This document shows positions 54,579 to 64,000 of a DNA stretch of 64,000 nucleotides, in pieces; the first letter of the stretch is position 1; each line of letters begins with the position of its first letter. This stretch comes from Mycolicibacterium brisbanense. Its GTDB lineage: Bacteria; Actinomycetota; Actinomycetes; Mycobacteriales; Mycobacteriaceae. The stretch spans positions 141,459-205,458 of the forward strand of contig NZ_BCSX01000011.1 of NCBI RefSeq assembly GCF_001570425.1. Reading direction: 5' to 3'. The notes beneath the pieces are model-generated. The model was not told the origin of the DNA. It made no database searches and saw nothing but the letters and a program-made list of their open reading frames with translations. A program made the translations under genes and the position numbers.

Positions 54579-55229
54579 TCAGGTGGCGGGCACTCCCACC
54601 CGCAGCGCGATCTCCTGCATCCGTCCGACGCTGGTCACGACCTCCGGTGAGGCTGGTTGGCCAGGGGCACTGTCGAACTCGAGCCGCACCAGCGCGCGCC
54701 CCTCGGTGAACATGAGAAGCGTCACTGCCTTGGCGCCATCGGGCGACACGCCGGCGACGATGGTGCCGTCCGTGCCGACCGGGAACGGCTGCGGGGTTCC
54801 GCCGGTGACAATGGTGCTCACCGCGGTCGACGCCTGCCGCAGCGTGGCCGTCGCGGTGGCGGCGTCGGGATAGATCAGGATCGTGTCGGCGATGGCCTTG
54901 GTGTCGTCGGTGTTCACGAAGAACGCGCTCGCGCCGGACATGCCGTTCGGATTGGTGTTCGACGACCTGACGGTGAAGGTGTCCGGCGGAATGCTGATGT
55001 CGGTCGCGGTCAACATCAGGCGGCTGTAGTCGAGGCTGCCGGGCTTGGTGGTACCGGCGACCGGCGGGGCGGCTGCGGGCGGCGCACTGGACGCTGTGGT
55101 GGGCGTCATACCCCAGCGCGCGGCCGAGCCTGGGTCGGTGGCGGAGCAGCTCGCCGCCGTCGTGGCGACGATCGTGGCGAGACCTGCAGTGAGCACGAAT
55201 TTCAGCGGCGATGACGTCGGGAACGGCAT
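54579..55229 (-). CDS. Probable lipoprotein
   Basis: A 216-residue exported protein. The signal peptide (VLTAGLATIVATTAASC) ends in a lipobox-like AASC with Cys28. An Ala/Pro/Thr-rich linker follows, then a beta-rich domain of about 150 residues (LTATDISIPPDTF, TILIYPDAATATATLRQA, GRALVRLEFDS) resembling small mycobacterial lipoproteins of unknown function. Divergent from the gamma-carbonic-anhydrase-like gene across 74 bases. Confidence 0.8.
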   Translation of the reverse strand: MPFPTSSPLKFVLTAGLATIVATTAASCSATDPGSAARWGMTPTTASSAPPAAAPPVAGTTKPGSLDYSRLMLTATDISIPPDTFTVRSSNTNPNGMSGASAFFVNTDDTKAIADTILIYPDAATATATLRQASTAVSTIVTGGTPQPFPVGTDGTIVAGVSPDGAKAVTLLMFTEGRALVRLEFDSAPGQPASPEVVTSVGRMQEIALRVGVPAT

Positions 55230-55303
55230 AGTTACTGTTCACAGTACGCGTCGCGATGGGCGAGTGCCGGGCCTGCGGGGCTGGCCTGCGGTATATGTGA
55301 ACG

Positions 55304-55834
55304 ATGCCCCTGTACTCATTCGAGGGCCGCGCGCCCAGAGTGGATCCCACCGCATTCGTGGCGCCGACCGCGACGTTGATCGGTGATGTCACGGTCGAGG
55401 CCGGTGCGTCGGTGTGGTTCAACGTGGTCCTGCGGGGCGACTACGCGCCCGTCGTGATCCGGGTGGGCGCCAACGTGCAGGACGGCTCCGTTCTGCACGC
55501 TCCGCCCGGTATCCCGGTGGATATCGGCCCGGGTGCGACGGTGGCGCACATGTGCGTCGTGCATGGCGCACATGTCGGGGCCGAGGCGTTGATCGCCAAC
55601 CATTCGACGGTGCTCGACGGTGCCGTGATCGGGCGACGCAGCTTGATCGCTGCCCACTCATTGGTGGTGGGCGGCACCAAGATTCCCGACGAAGTGCTGG
55701 TCACCGGTGCGCCCGCGAAGATCAGAGGACCGATCGGTGGCACCGGGGCCGAGATGTGGGTCAACGCCAACCCGCAGGCGTACCAGGAACTGGCCCAGCG
55801 GTACATGACCGGGCTCGCGGAGATAGAGACTTAG
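55304..55834 (+). CDS. Gamma-carbonic-anhydrase-like left-handed beta-helix protein (Rv3525c-like)
   Basis: A 176-residue hexapeptide-repeat protein of the gamma-carbonic anhydrase/PaaY type. Repeats run from FVAPTATLIGDVTV to about residue 140 and end in a C-terminal helix. Candidate zinc histidines lie in VLHAPPG, VAHMCVVHGAHVG and NHST. Carbonic anhydrase activity cannot be assumed; relatives include thioesterases. ATG 55304. In M. tuberculosis it neighbours kshA as here, apart from the inserted lipoprotein. Confidence 0.87.
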   Translation: MPLYSFEGRAPRVDPTAFVAPTATLIGDVTVEAGASVWFNVVLRGDYAPVVIRVGANVQDGSVLHAPPGIPVDIGPGATVAHMCVVHGAHVGAEALIANHSTVLDGAVIGRRSLIAAHSLVVGGTKIPDEVLVTGAPAKIRGPIGGTGAEMWVNANPQAYQELAQRYMTGLAEIET

Positions 55835-55844
55835 GCGCTGGGCG

Positions 55845-56513
55845 TCAGCGGGTGCTGCGGCCTTCGGGACGCGGCATATGCCCACCGCGCTGGGCGGACT
55901 TCCTCGCTGAGTTCGCTTGCCTTCTCGCGGGTTTCGACGTCGCGGCAGGGGAGAAGGTCTCCTTCACGTCAGCGGGGATTCTGTCGACGGCGCGCGGGCC
56001 TCGGATGGCCAACTGCATGAGATACCCCGGCAACGTGCACAACAGCAGATCGGCTACGGCCCTGGGCGGAACATCGTGCGGGCCGTTTGCCTGAGCCTGT
56101 GCGGTCAGCGCCCGAGCGGCGGTATCGAGGGAGTCGCGCAGCCGGGCTGCGAGCGCGGAGTTGCGCAACGCTTCCGACCACACCAACACGGCGACTGCGG
56201 CGAAGTCGTCCTCGGTATGACGTGTGCGGACATGCTCGAGAACGGCTGCCATGGCCTCGCCGGCGCTGACACCCGTCGCGAGCGACTGCTGGAGAACGGT
56301 GATCACCTCGTCGAGATTCTGTTCGGCGAGCGCCTCGATCATGGCGTTCTTACCCGGGAAATAGCGATACACCGCACCCGATGACAATCCAGCCTCGGAT
56401 ACCAGGTCCTGCATCGACGTCTGGTGGAAACCGTCTCGGACAAAACAACGTCGGGCCGCCGCGAGAATGTGCGCGCGCCGCTCGTCGCGGTACTCCTGGG
56501 ACACCTTCGGCAT
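55845..56513 (-). CDS. TetR-family transcriptional regulator
   Basis: A 222-residue regulator. The N-terminal helix-turn-helix ILAAARRCFVRDGFHQTSMQDLVSEAGLSSGAVYRYF is complete, and the C-terminal ligand domain is of the AcrR-like type, with a basic tail (TSKPARRQANSARKSAQR). ATG 56513 has little ribosome-binding sequence. It diverges from the gene at 56654, with an imperfect palindrome centred on GAACGTTC between, its likely operator. Confidence 0.9.
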   Translation of the reverse strand: MPKVSQEYRDERRAHILAAARRCFVRDGFHQTSMQDLVSEAGLSSGAVYRYFPGKNAMIEALAEQNLDEVITVLQQSLATGVSAGEAMAAVLEHVRTRHTEDDFAAVAVLVWSEALRNSALAARLRDSLDTAARALTAQAQANGPHDVPPRAVADLLLCTLPGYLMQLAIRGPRAVDRIPADVKETFSPAATSKPARRQANSARKSAQRGGHMPRPEGRSTR

Positions 56514-56530
56514 CGGCCCACTGTAACTAA

Positions 56531-56550
56531 AAGCGCGAACGTTCACGTTT
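56531..56550. promoter_or_regulatory. Candidate TetR operator
   Basis: AAGCGCGAACGTTCACGTTT is an imperfect palindrome (8 of 10 pairs) centred on GAACGTTC, placed 17 bases before the TetR start and about 100 before the divergent gene. Confidence 0.5.
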
Positions 56551-56653
56551 GACAGCGCCGTCCGAGGAGCGGAGAGTAAAAACATGAATGATCGTTCTCT
56601 GTTTTTGGCACCGGGTCGGTGAGTTCCTGCCGCAACACGAAAGGACGCTCCAC

Positions 56654-57223
56654 ATGACTGAGATACCCGATTTCGGCACGTTCGGGCGCTTTGTCGAAAC
56701 CCCCGTCGGCGACATGCCGCCCGAGATGCGGGACGCCTACGACCGCACCCGCGAGTTGCGCGGCGTGGTCCCCGGTCCGCACCGGATCTGGCTGGCCAAT
56801 CCCGCACTGTCGAAAACGATTGTCCCGATTGGTGCGTACTACCAGCGTGAATCGACGCTGACGAAAGCGGAGATCGAGATCGCCACGAACGTCGTGACCG
56901 GATACTGGGGCTCGCCGTATGCCACCTACGAGCACGAGATCATCGGCGAGCGGGATGGGCACCTGGACCCGGTGCGGGTGCAGGCACTCATCACCGGCAT
57001 GCCCACGGTATTCGACGATGCACGCGAACAGGTCGTCTACGAACTCGCCTCGGCTCTCGTCGCTGCCCGCCCCGTACCGCAGGGACTGTACCGGCGGGCC
57101 AAGGAACTTCTCGGCGACGCGGGCATCGTCGACGTCGCGGTGCTGCTGGGTTGGTTCACGATGGTGTGCATGACCCTCGGCGCGTATGACGTGCCGGCCA
57201 ACGCGGTGGGGCTGGACCAGTGA
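56654..57223 (+). CDS. Carboxymuconolactone-decarboxylase/AhpD-like protein
   Basis: A 189-residue helical protein of the CMD superfamily (PHRIWLANPALSKTIVPIGAYYQ, LTKAEIEIATNVVTGYWGSPYATYEHE). It lacks the CxxC that AhpD-type peroxidase reductases need, so a lyase or decarboxylase role is more likely. ATG 56654 has AAAGGA nine bases upstream. Its stop overlaps the next GTG. Divergent from, and probably regulated by, the TetR gene. Confidence 0.82.
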   Translation: MTEIPDFGTFGRFVETPVGDMPPEMRDAYDRTRELRGVVPGPHRIWLANPALSKTIVPIGAYYQRESTLTKAEIEIATNVVTGYWGSPYATYEHEIIGERDGHLDPVRVQALITGMPTVFDDAREQVVYELASALVAARPVPQGLYRRAKELLGDAGIVDVAVLLGWFTMVCMTLGAYDVPANAVGLDQ

Positions 57224-58185
57224 CCCCCACGCCGCACGTCGGGATCACTCCGATCGCGTACTTTCCCGAGCGGTACTTCCTGGAAAACCTCGCCGTTCGC
57301 GCCGACGGCTCGATCCTGGTCACAGCTGTTCTGCAACGAGAACTCTGGTGGGTTCCCGCTGCCCGGCCCGGTGAGACGGTTGAGCCCGTGTTGGTGCACA
57401 CCTTCGATCACCCGGTCACGGGGATCGCCGAGGTCGCCGCCGACGTGTTCGTCGTGAACCTGACCGAGGGCTACACCACGCACGAATCCCATTTGGTCCG
57501 TGTCGATCTCAACGGCTGGACGCCGGGCCGCCCGATATCCCCGGAGATCATCTACACCTTCGACGACCGGGTCCGTGCCCTCAACGGCAGTTGCCTGCTC
57601 GGGCCCACGACGTTGCTTGTCGCCGACTGCTTCGCCGCGCTGATCTGGCGCGTCGACATCACCGATGGCGCCCGCCGCGCCGCGGCGCGAGTGTGGCTGA
57701 GCCATGACACGATGGCCGACGACCCCGACAGCGGTGTACCGCCACCACCGCAACCCGGAGTCAACGGCGTGCGGTACGGACCGCGATCTGGCCATGTGTA
57801 TTACACCTCGACCGCGCAACAGGTCTTCATGCGTGTCGGAGTCGACCCCGACACGCTCGACCCGGTGGGGCTGCCGGAGTTCGTCGCCGCGATCGACAAC
57901 GCCGATGACTTCTGCATCGATGAAAACGCCGGATTCGCCTATGTCACAAGGCATCGAGCCAACACGATCGACAGGGTGGCGCTTGAGCCCCGCCATGGTA
58001 GCGAAGTGCGCCACCTCGCGGGAGACCCGTTCGACGAAAGCCTGGTCGGGCCTTCCGCTGTCGCGTGGAGCCGCGCGCCGGGTGCGTACGGCAGCGTCGC
58101 CTTTGTGACGACCGATGGCGGTACCACCGCACCACCCGACGGAATCGTGCGTAAGGCCGCGCTGCTCCGCGTCGAACTGCGCTAG
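57220..58185 (+). CDS. SMP-30/gluconolactonase-like beta-propeller protein
   Basis: A 321-residue protein with repeated blade elements (ENLAVRADGSILVTAVL, GIAEVAADVFVVNLTEG, GVNGVRYGPRSGHVYYTST) like SMP-30/strictosidine-synthase propellers that hydrolyse lactones or esters. No signal peptide. GTG start overlaps the upstream stop. With the CMD-like protein it resembles a lactone-processing pair in aromatic or terpenoid catabolism (inference). It ends in a CTAG shared with the convergent SnoaL-like gene. Confidence 0.8.
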   Translation: MTPTPHVGITPIAYFPERYFLENLAVRADGSILVTAVLQRELWWVPAARPGETVEPVLVHTFDHPVTGIAEVAADVFVVNLTEGYTTHESHLVRVDLNGWTPGRPISPEIIYTFDDRVRALNGSCLLGPTTLLVADCFAALIWRVDITDGARRAAARVWLSHDTMADDPDSGVPPPPQPGVNGVRYGPRSGHVYYTSTAQQVFMRVGVDPDTLDPVGLPEFVAAIDNADDFCIDENAGFAYVTRHRANTIDRVALEPRHGSEVRHLAGDPFDESLVGPSAVAWSRAPGAYGSVAFVTTDGGTTAPPDGIVRKAALLRVELR

Positions 58186-58601
58186 GCCGGTTTCGCCGTC
58201 GCCGCGGCGCGGCCGACCTCCCAGAAAGCCCGCAGCGCGACCATCTGTCCGGCATCGTTGACGCGGTAGGTGAACACGCCTTCGGTGGTGATCTGATGGC
58301 CGCCCATGGTGGTCACGATGCTGCCCACGTTGGCTTCCTCGTCGCCGCACTGGAAGGTGTCGACAAACCTGAACTCCAGGTTGTCGGTAGGGGCAATCGC
58401 CTTGTCCCAGAACGCCGCGATGGCCTCCTTGCCGCGATGGCCCTTGCCTTCCGGATCGAAGAACGACGGTCCGATCGGGTCCTGCACGATCGCGTCGTCG
58501 GCGAACACAGCCAGCCACGCCTCCTTGTCACGCGCCGCCACCGCGGCTCGCGACCGCAGGCCCGCCAGATGTGCCGGATGGTTCGGATCGGTCACTGCCA
58601 T
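58182..58601 (-). CDS. SnoaL/ketosteroid-isomerase-like protein
   Basis: A 139-residue NTF2-like protein (AAVAARDKEAWLAVFADDAIVQDPIGPS, GKEAIAAFWDKAIAP, terminal QMVALRAFWEV). The VQDPIG and AFW segments are typical of mycobacterial steroid-cluster members of this family. One base separates it from the luciferase-like gene upstream, so it is the last gene of the ltp4-ltp3 operon. Exact reaction unknown. Confidence 0.85.
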   Translation of the reverse strand: MAVTDPNHPAHLAGLRSRAAVAARDKEAWLAVFADDAIVQDPIGPSFFDPEGKGHRGKEAIAAFWDKAIAPTDNLEFRFVDTFQCGDEEANVGSIVTTMGGHQITTEGVFTYRVNDAGQMVALRAFWEVGRAAATAKPA

Positions 58602-58602
58602 G

Positions 58603-59486
58603 TCAGTCCTGCCAGCCGGAGTGGATGTAGGTCTCCGCGAACCGCTTGAGCGAGTCCTGCTTCTTTTCGAGCGGAGCGTCGAAGCCCAGGCCCTCGAGCA
58701 TCCACGGGATCACGATGTTGTCGGTGATGCCGGCCGCGGCGAGCTCGCGATGCCCGGCGAGGTCGAACTTGTCGATGCACACCGCTTGGTACTCGAAAGG
58801 CTCGTCGGCTCGGCCGTATTCGGCCCGCAGCTTGTTGAGCGCCTGGACCGTCTCGGCCAGTTGGGCACACGTCATCATCGCGCTGGTCCAGCCGTCACCG
58901 ACCCGGGCGGCCCGCTTGAGTGCGACCGGTGTGTGCCCGCCGACGTAGAACGGCACCGGCTGCGACGGCGCCGGGCTCATCTGCAGCCGCTCGAAATCGT
59001 AGAACTTCCCGTGGAACTCGACCATACCGCCGCCGAGCACGAGTTTGAGCACCTCGATCATCTCGTCGACGCGGGCACCGCGTTTGGCGAACGGTACCCC
59101 GCACCATTCGAATTCCTCAGGGGCCCAGCCGATCCCGACACCGAAACCGAAGCGGTTATTGGTGAGGTTGGCCACCGAGCCGACCTGCCGCGCCAGCAGC
59201 AGAGGATTGCGCGAGCCGAGCTTCATGACGTTGGTGTAGAACCGCAGCGTCGAGGTCACCGCACCCATCGACGCGGCCGCGATCAGCGGATCCACCCAGG
59301 GCGTCTCGGCATTCCACATCCGTGACCCGTCGGGCGTGTACGGGTAGTCGGCGGCCTGCTTCTCCATGTAGAACAATGAATCAGGCAGGGCGATCGCGTC
59401 GAACCCGACTTCCTCTGCGGTGCGCGCCAATCCGGTCAGATGTTCCAGCGGCCCCATGGCCACGCTCAGCGTGTACTTCATGCGGG

Positions 59487-59490
<4 letters not shown>
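58603..59490 (-). CDS. Luciferase-like F420/FMN-dependent oxidoreductase
   Basis: A 295-residue TIM-barrel luciferase-like enzyme (YTLSVAMGPLEHLTGLARTAEEVGFDAIALPDS, FGFGVGIGWAPEEFEWCG, PFYVGGHTPVALKRAARVGDGW), of the mycobacterial F420-dependent group. ATG 59490 overlaps the ltp3 stop (ATGA). A second ATG lies at 59481. As part of the KstR-controlled operon it probably acts on a steroid intermediate. Confidence 0.87.
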
Positions 59491-60659
<1,169 letters not shown>

Positions 60660-60693
60660 CAGCAAGCTCCTTCGTTCTTCGTGCGAGCGCTCA

Positions 60694-61755
60694 TCACATG
60701 CCCTCCAGGACGCATACCAGATTCTGTTGCAGCGCAGGGCCGCTCGTGGCGTGCGCCAGTACGCGCCCCGCGCTGCCGTCGAAGATGTGCTGCGCGGCAA
60801 AGCCGATGCGCTCCAGCCCGGCTGAGAACATCGGGTTGGCGGCCAGCGCGCCACCCGACGGGTTGATCTTGGTCGACGCGCCCAGCCCGATGGCCTCGGT
60901 GAGGATCAGCTGTTGATGCGTGAACGGCGCGTACAGCTCGGCGACCTCGATCGAGCCGGCGTCGCCACCGGTCGCGGCCTGCGCCGAGGCGGCGGTGGAC
61001 GGCGAGGTCGTCAGGTCCCGGGCACCCAGGACCGGGGTTTCGATGCGGTGCTCGAAACCTGTGATCCAGGCCGGGTTTTCCCGCAGGTCGCGGGCCCGGT
61101 CGCCGGCCGCGAGCACGATCGCCGCCGCACCGTCGGTGATCGGGGCGATGTCGTGGCGGCGCAGCGGGTCGGCGAAGTACGGCCGCTCCAGCAGGTCCGC
61201 GATGGTCCCGGTGACCTCTTCGCTGTCGGTGCGCCCACCGGCGGCGAACGAATCCAGTGCCACCTGGGCCATCTGCTCGGCGGTCCACTTGCCCGTATCC
61301 AAGCCGAATCGCGCTTGAAGCCCGGCCATCGACACCGAATCCGGCCACAGCGGGGCGACCGTGTACGGGTCGGTCTGCAGGGCCAGCACGCGGCGCAGCA
61401 CACCCGCACTGGACTTGCCGAAGCCGTAGACCAGTGCGGTGTCGACCTCACCGGTGAGGATCTTGATGTAGGCCTCGTACAGCGCCCATGCGGCGTCCAT
61501 CTCGACGTGCGACTCGTTGATCGGCGGTACCGCACCGATCGAGTCGATCGCGGAGATGAACGAGAATGCCCGTCCGGCAAGGTAATCGGAGGACCCCGAG
61601 CACCAGAAACCGATGTCGGTCTGCTGCAGGCCCAGTTCGGCGTACAGCTGGGCGAAACACGGCATCAGCATCTCGACGCCGTTGGTGGTGCCGTCGGTGC
61701 GGCGCACATGCGGGGCATGCGCGAAACCGACCACGGCTACATCGCGAAGAGTCAT
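60694..61755 (-). CDS. ltp4: Ltp4 lipid-transfer/thiolase-fold protein
   Basis: A 353-residue partner of Ltp3, matching Rv3522. The thiolase fold is seen in VAVVGFAHAPHVRR, NESHVEMDAAWALYEAY (again without the nucleophilic Cys) and NPSGGALAANPMFSAGLER. In the operon it lies 12 bases behind the double OB-fold gene and 34 before ltp3. It likely acts in a complex with Ltp3 and the OB-fold protein, as Ltp2 does with the DUF35 domain of ChsH2. Confidence 0.9.
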   Translation of the reverse strand: MTLRDVAVVGFAHAPHVRRTDGTTNGVEMLMPCFAQLYAELGLQQTDIGFWCSGSSDYLAGRAFSFISAIDSIGAVPPINESHVEMDAAWALYEAYIKILTGEVDTALVYGFGKSSAGVLRRVLALQTDPYTVAPLWPDSVSMAGLQARFGLDTGKWTAEQMAQVALDSFAAGGRTDSEEVTGTIADLLERPYFADPLRRHDIAPITDGAAAIVLAAGDRARDLRENPAWITGFEHRIETPVLGARDLTTSPSTAASAQAATGGDAGSIEVAELYAPFTHQQLILTEAIGLGASTKINPSGGALAANPMFSAGLERIGFAAQHIFDGSAGRVLAHATSGPALQQNLVCVLEGM

Positions 61756-61767
61756 GTGGGGCTTCCC

Positions 61768-62757
61768 TTACAGGTGGTGCTTGTAGCTGTCGTAGTCGGC
61801 GTCGGGTTCACCCGTCGGCCGGAAATGGGAGATGTTGTCGATGCCCAGGCCCCACTCCTCCTTGGGGCGCCAGACGGCCTCGACGCGCATACCCATCCGC
61901 ACCTCGTCGGCGGGGATCTCGGTCACCAGGTGGAGGAACGGGATGTCGGCTCCGTCGAGCAATACGTAGGCCGCCACGTACGGCGGTTTGATGCGCTGGC
62001 CGGCGAAGGGGATGTTGATGATCGCGAACGTGGTCACCGTGCCCTTGTCGGGCAGCTCGACATACTCGGTCAGCTGCTGGCCAGTGGCCGGATCAGCCTC
62101 GCGCGCAGGGAAATACACCTTGCCGTTCTCGCCGGTGCGCGCGCCGAGAAGCTTGCCCTCCTGCAGTGCCCGCAGGTACGCGCTCTCCGGGTACGACGCG
62201 GAATGCTGGATCTCGATGGACGTCGGCACCACGAGCATGGTGATCGGATCGCGATCGTCGGTCGCGTCCGGAACCTCTTCAGGGGTGTCGCCCGGCACGA
62301 AGTACGCGATATCGGTGATCGCGCCGACGGGCTCGTCGACCCAGTGCACATGGACCCGGGTGCCGGTGCTGAGCTCGCCTTCCACCGCGTCGACCGCGTG
62401 CAGCAGCGGGGTGTCGGCGCCGTCGAGCTTGATCAAGGCCCACGCGAACGGGCGGTCCAGCGGCTGGCCCTCCAGCGGCTCGGGCTGCCAGGTCCAGGAC
62501 ACCACGGTGCCGACGCTGGCGACCGGTACCACCTCGGTCAGGGCTTCGTAGGTGACGGGGTCATACTCGGCGGGTGGCACATGCACACGCCCGTCCGACC
62601 CACGTACGCCGACCACTTGGCGGTCACGCAGGGCAGTGAAGAACTGACCGAGCACCGAGCCCACTGAACGGGTGTAGTCAAAAGACAGTTTCAGTGGCGC
62701 TGAAAGTGGCGGCTCGTGATGATCTGTCGAGGCCGGGCGGCTTTGGCTGGCTGTCAC
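61768..62757 (-). CDS. Double DUF35/OB-fold protein (Rv3521-like)
   Basis: A 329-residue protein with two DUF35-like OB-folds, each with the block pattern VVG-x-R...V-x-x-P-A-E-Y-D-P followed by PFAWALIKLDGADTPLLHAVDA (first) and PYVAAYVLLDGADIPFLHLVTEI (second). No zinc cysteines. DUF35 domains carry CoA intermediates to thiolase-fold partners, so this is probably the scaffold for Ltp3 and Ltp4. GTG start at 62757, nine bases before a KstR box. First gene of the operon. Confidence 0.88.
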   Translation of the reverse strand: MTASQSRPASTDHHEPPLSAPLKLSFDYTRSVGSVLGQFFTALRDRQVVGVRGSDGRVHVPPAEYDPVTYEALTEVVPVASVGTVVSWTWQPEPLEGQPLDRPFAWALIKLDGADTPLLHAVDAVEGELSTGTRVHVHWVDEPVGAITDIAYFVPGDTPEEVPDATDDRDPITMLVVPTSIEIQHSASYPESAYLRALQEGKLLGARTGENGKVYFPAREADPATGQQLTEYVELPDKGTVTTFAIINIPFAGQRIKPPYVAAYVLLDGADIPFLHLVTEIPADEVRMGMRVEAVWRPKEEWGLGIDNISHFRPTGEPDADYDSYKHHL

Positions 62758-62765
62758 ACATCGAG

Positions 62766-62779
62766 TAGAACAGGTTCTA
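62766..62779. promoter_or_regulatory. KstR operator between the ltp4/ltp3 operon and the Rv3520c-like gene
   Basis: TAGAACAGGTTCTA matches TnnAACnnGTTnnA. It lies between divergent genes, nine bases from the minus-strand GTG. Confidence 0.92.
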
Positions 62780-62814
62780 AGAATCGTGGCAAGGACGGGT
62801 CGAAAGGCAAACTA

Positions 62815-63846
62815 ATGAAGCTCGGTCTTCAGCTCGGATATTGGGGCGCGCAGCCGCCCACCAACCATGCGGAATTGGTGGCCGCCGCCGAGGATGCTGG
62901 ATTCGACACTGTGTTCACCGCCGAGGCGTGGGGTTCGGACGCGTTCACGCCGCTGGCCTGGTGGGGCCGCGAAACGACCCGGCTCCGGCTGGGCACATCG
63001 GTGGTGCAGCTCTCCGCCCGCACCCCGACCGCATGCGCGATGGCGTCGCTGACCCTGGACCACCTCTCGGGCGGCAGGCACATCCTCGGGCTCGGGGTAT
63101 CCGGCCCGCAGGTGGTCGAGGGCTGGTACGGCCAGAAGTTCCCCAAGCCGTTGGCCCGCACCCGCGAATACATCGACATCATCCGCCAGGTGTGGGCCCG
63201 CGAGGCCCCGGTGACCAGCGCGGGACCCCACTACCCGCTGCCGGTCTCGGGGGGAGGCACGACCGGGCTGGGCAAGCCGCTCAAGCCCATCACGCATCCG
63301 CTGCGCGCCGACATCCCGATCATGCTGGGTGCCGAAGGTCCCAAGAATGTCGCGCTGGCCGCCGAGATCTGCGACGGCTGGCTGCCGATCTTCTACACAC
63401 CACGCATGGCCGACACCTACAACGCCTGGCTCGACGAAGGATTCGCGAAGCCGGGGGCGCGCCGATCCCGCGAGGATTTCGAGATCTGCGCGACGGCCAA
63501 CATCGTCATCACCGAGGACCGCCCCGCGGCGTTCGCGGCGATGAAGCCCTACCTCGCGCTGTACATGGGCGGAATGGGGTCGGAGGACACCAACTTTCAC
63601 GCCGAGGTGTACCGCCGCATGGGCTATGGCGACGTCGTCGACGAGGTGACGGCGCTGTTCCGCAGTGACCGCAAGGATGAGGCGGCCAAGGTCATTCCCG
63701 ACGAGGTGGTCGATGACGCGGCCATCGTCGGCGACAAGGACTACGTACGGGAGCAGATCAAGGTCTGGGAGGCCGCGGGCGTCACCACCATGGTGGTGAG
63801 TGGTCGTAGTGCAGAGCAGATCCAGGAGCTCGCCACGCTCGTGTAG
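62815..63846 (+). CDS. F420-dependent luciferase-like oxidoreductase (Rv3520c-like)
   Basis: A 343-residue protein matching Rv3520c across its length. It starts KLGLQLGYWGAQPP, then FTAEAWGSDAFTPLAWWG, GGRHILGLGVSGPQVVEGWYG and PIMLGAEGPKNVALAAEICDGW. Members of this branch use F420. Role in sterol side-chain or ring oxidation is inferred from the KstR box. ATG 62815 with AAAGG seven bases upstream. Nothing but IS sequence follows within the window. Confidence 0.92.
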   Translation: MKLGLQLGYWGAQPPTNHAELVAAAEDAGFDTVFTAEAWGSDAFTPLAWWGRETTRLRLGTSVVQLSARTPTACAMASLTLDHLSGGRHILGLGVSGPQVVEGWYGQKFPKPLARTREYIDIIRQVWAREAPVTSAGPHYPLPVSGGGTTGLGKPLKPITHPLRADIPIMLGAEGPKNVALAAEICDGWLPIFYTPRMADTYNAWLDEGFAKPGARRSREDFEICATANIVITEDRPAAFAAMKPYLALYMGGMGSEDTNFHAEVYRRMGYGDVVDEVTALFRSDRKDEAAKVIPDEVVDDAAIVGDKDYVREQIKVWEAAGVTTMVVSGRSAEQIQELATLV

Positions 63847-63927
63847 GCGGGTCCATCTTCTTGCGCGAGCAGACGTGGCGGTACCCGAAAACCCGGTGGT
63901 TTCTAGGGGTCGTCGCAATGCTGCTGG

Positions 63928-64000
63928 TTATTGGGTTTGTAGTAGATCACGTAGTCGTTCGGCTGGGGTGTTCCAGTCGAGGGTTTTGCGGGGGCGGCCG
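63928..64000 (-). mobile_element. 3' end of an IS30-family transposase (rest outside the window)
   Basis: On the minus strand the last 23 codons read GRPRKTLDWNTPAERLRDLL and a TAA stop at 63930-63928. This is the typical C-terminus of IS30-family transposases (RPRKTL-W-TPAE). The element continues beyond base 64000. About 30 bases past the stop, TTGCGACGACCCCT on the minus strand (in 63906-63919) resembles IS30-type end sequence and may be the terminal repeat; the other end is not visible, so this cannot be confirmed. Confidence 0.75.

Overview
The window is high-GC actinobacterial DNA and almost certainly a Mycobacterium, probably a fast-growing (Mycolicibacterium-type) species. The main reason is that it carries, in near-complete order, the cholesterol side-chain and ring catabolic block that M. 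tuberculosis holds between Rv3520c and Rv3547 (fadA5, cyp125, fadE28/29, chsH1/H2, ltp2, chsH3, kstD, hsaEGF, kshA, ltp3/ltp4). Five copies of the KstR operator pattern TnnAACnnGTTnnA lie in the expected promoter regions. GTG and TTG starts, 4-nt stop/start overlaps and TANNNT-type -10 boxes also fit.

Layout. 1-2.3 kb: two secreted histidine-phosphatase paralogues, the first cut by the window edge. 2.4-10.7 kb: divergent cholesterol operons fadA5-(unknown)-ddn on the minus strand and cyp125-fadE28-fadE29-chsH2-chsH1-ltp2 on the plus strand around one KstR box. 10.7-12.7 kb: two proteins resembling type VII (ESX) secretion substrates, at the place where M. tuberculosis has PPE63. 12.7-13.7 kb: about 1 kb without a convincing gene.

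13.7-37.8 kb: a large surface-glycan island inserted between ltp2 and chsH3. It has glycosyltransferases (two of them tandem duplicates, one a double-domain fusion), a Wzx-type flippase, a large polytopic membrane protein that could be a polymerase or GT-C enzyme, a CDP-glucose synthase and CDP-glucose 4,6-dehydratase, an active-looking and a degenerate sugar methyltransferase, two deacetylases, an acyltransferase plus ATP-grasp pair, an F420/FMN-type oxidoreductase, a flavoprotein, and two secreted family-16 glycoside hydrolases. Together these look like a Wzx-dependent route to an acylated, CDP-deoxysugar-containing glycan or glycolipid. I do not recognise it as a named mycobacterial pathway.

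38.2-43.6 kb: chsH3-kstD and hsaE-hsaG-hsaF diverge from a second KstR box and end at a strong hairpin. 43.6-49.0 kb: an unrelated segment with a SnoaL-like gene, a frame-disrupted NmrA-type gene with a textbook -1 slippery heptamer at the break, an AraC regulator, a RecQ helicase with a phosphoribosyltransferase-like tail, and an IclR regulator. In M. tuberculosis this slot holds PPE61/62. 49.1-54.5 kb: Rv3531c/Rv3530c/Rv3529c counterparts, then kshA with a coupled CxxCH protein and a lipoprotein. 54.6-58.6 kb: lipoprotein, gamma-carbonic-anhydrase-like protein, TetR, a carboxymuconolactone-decarboxylase-like protein, a beta-propeller protein and a SnoaL-like protein. 58.6-63.8 kb: ltp3, ltp4, a double OB-fold protein and two luciferase-like oxidoreductases around a fifth KstR box. 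The far right edge holds the 3' end of an IS30-family transposase.

The steroid genes work as one pathway. Cyp125 starts side-chain oxidation; FadE28/29, ChsH1/H2 and Ltp2 remove the last C3 unit; FadA5 performs thiolysis; KstD and KshA open the ring; HsaE/F/G finish the C5 hydroxydienoate to pyruvate and propionyl-CoA.
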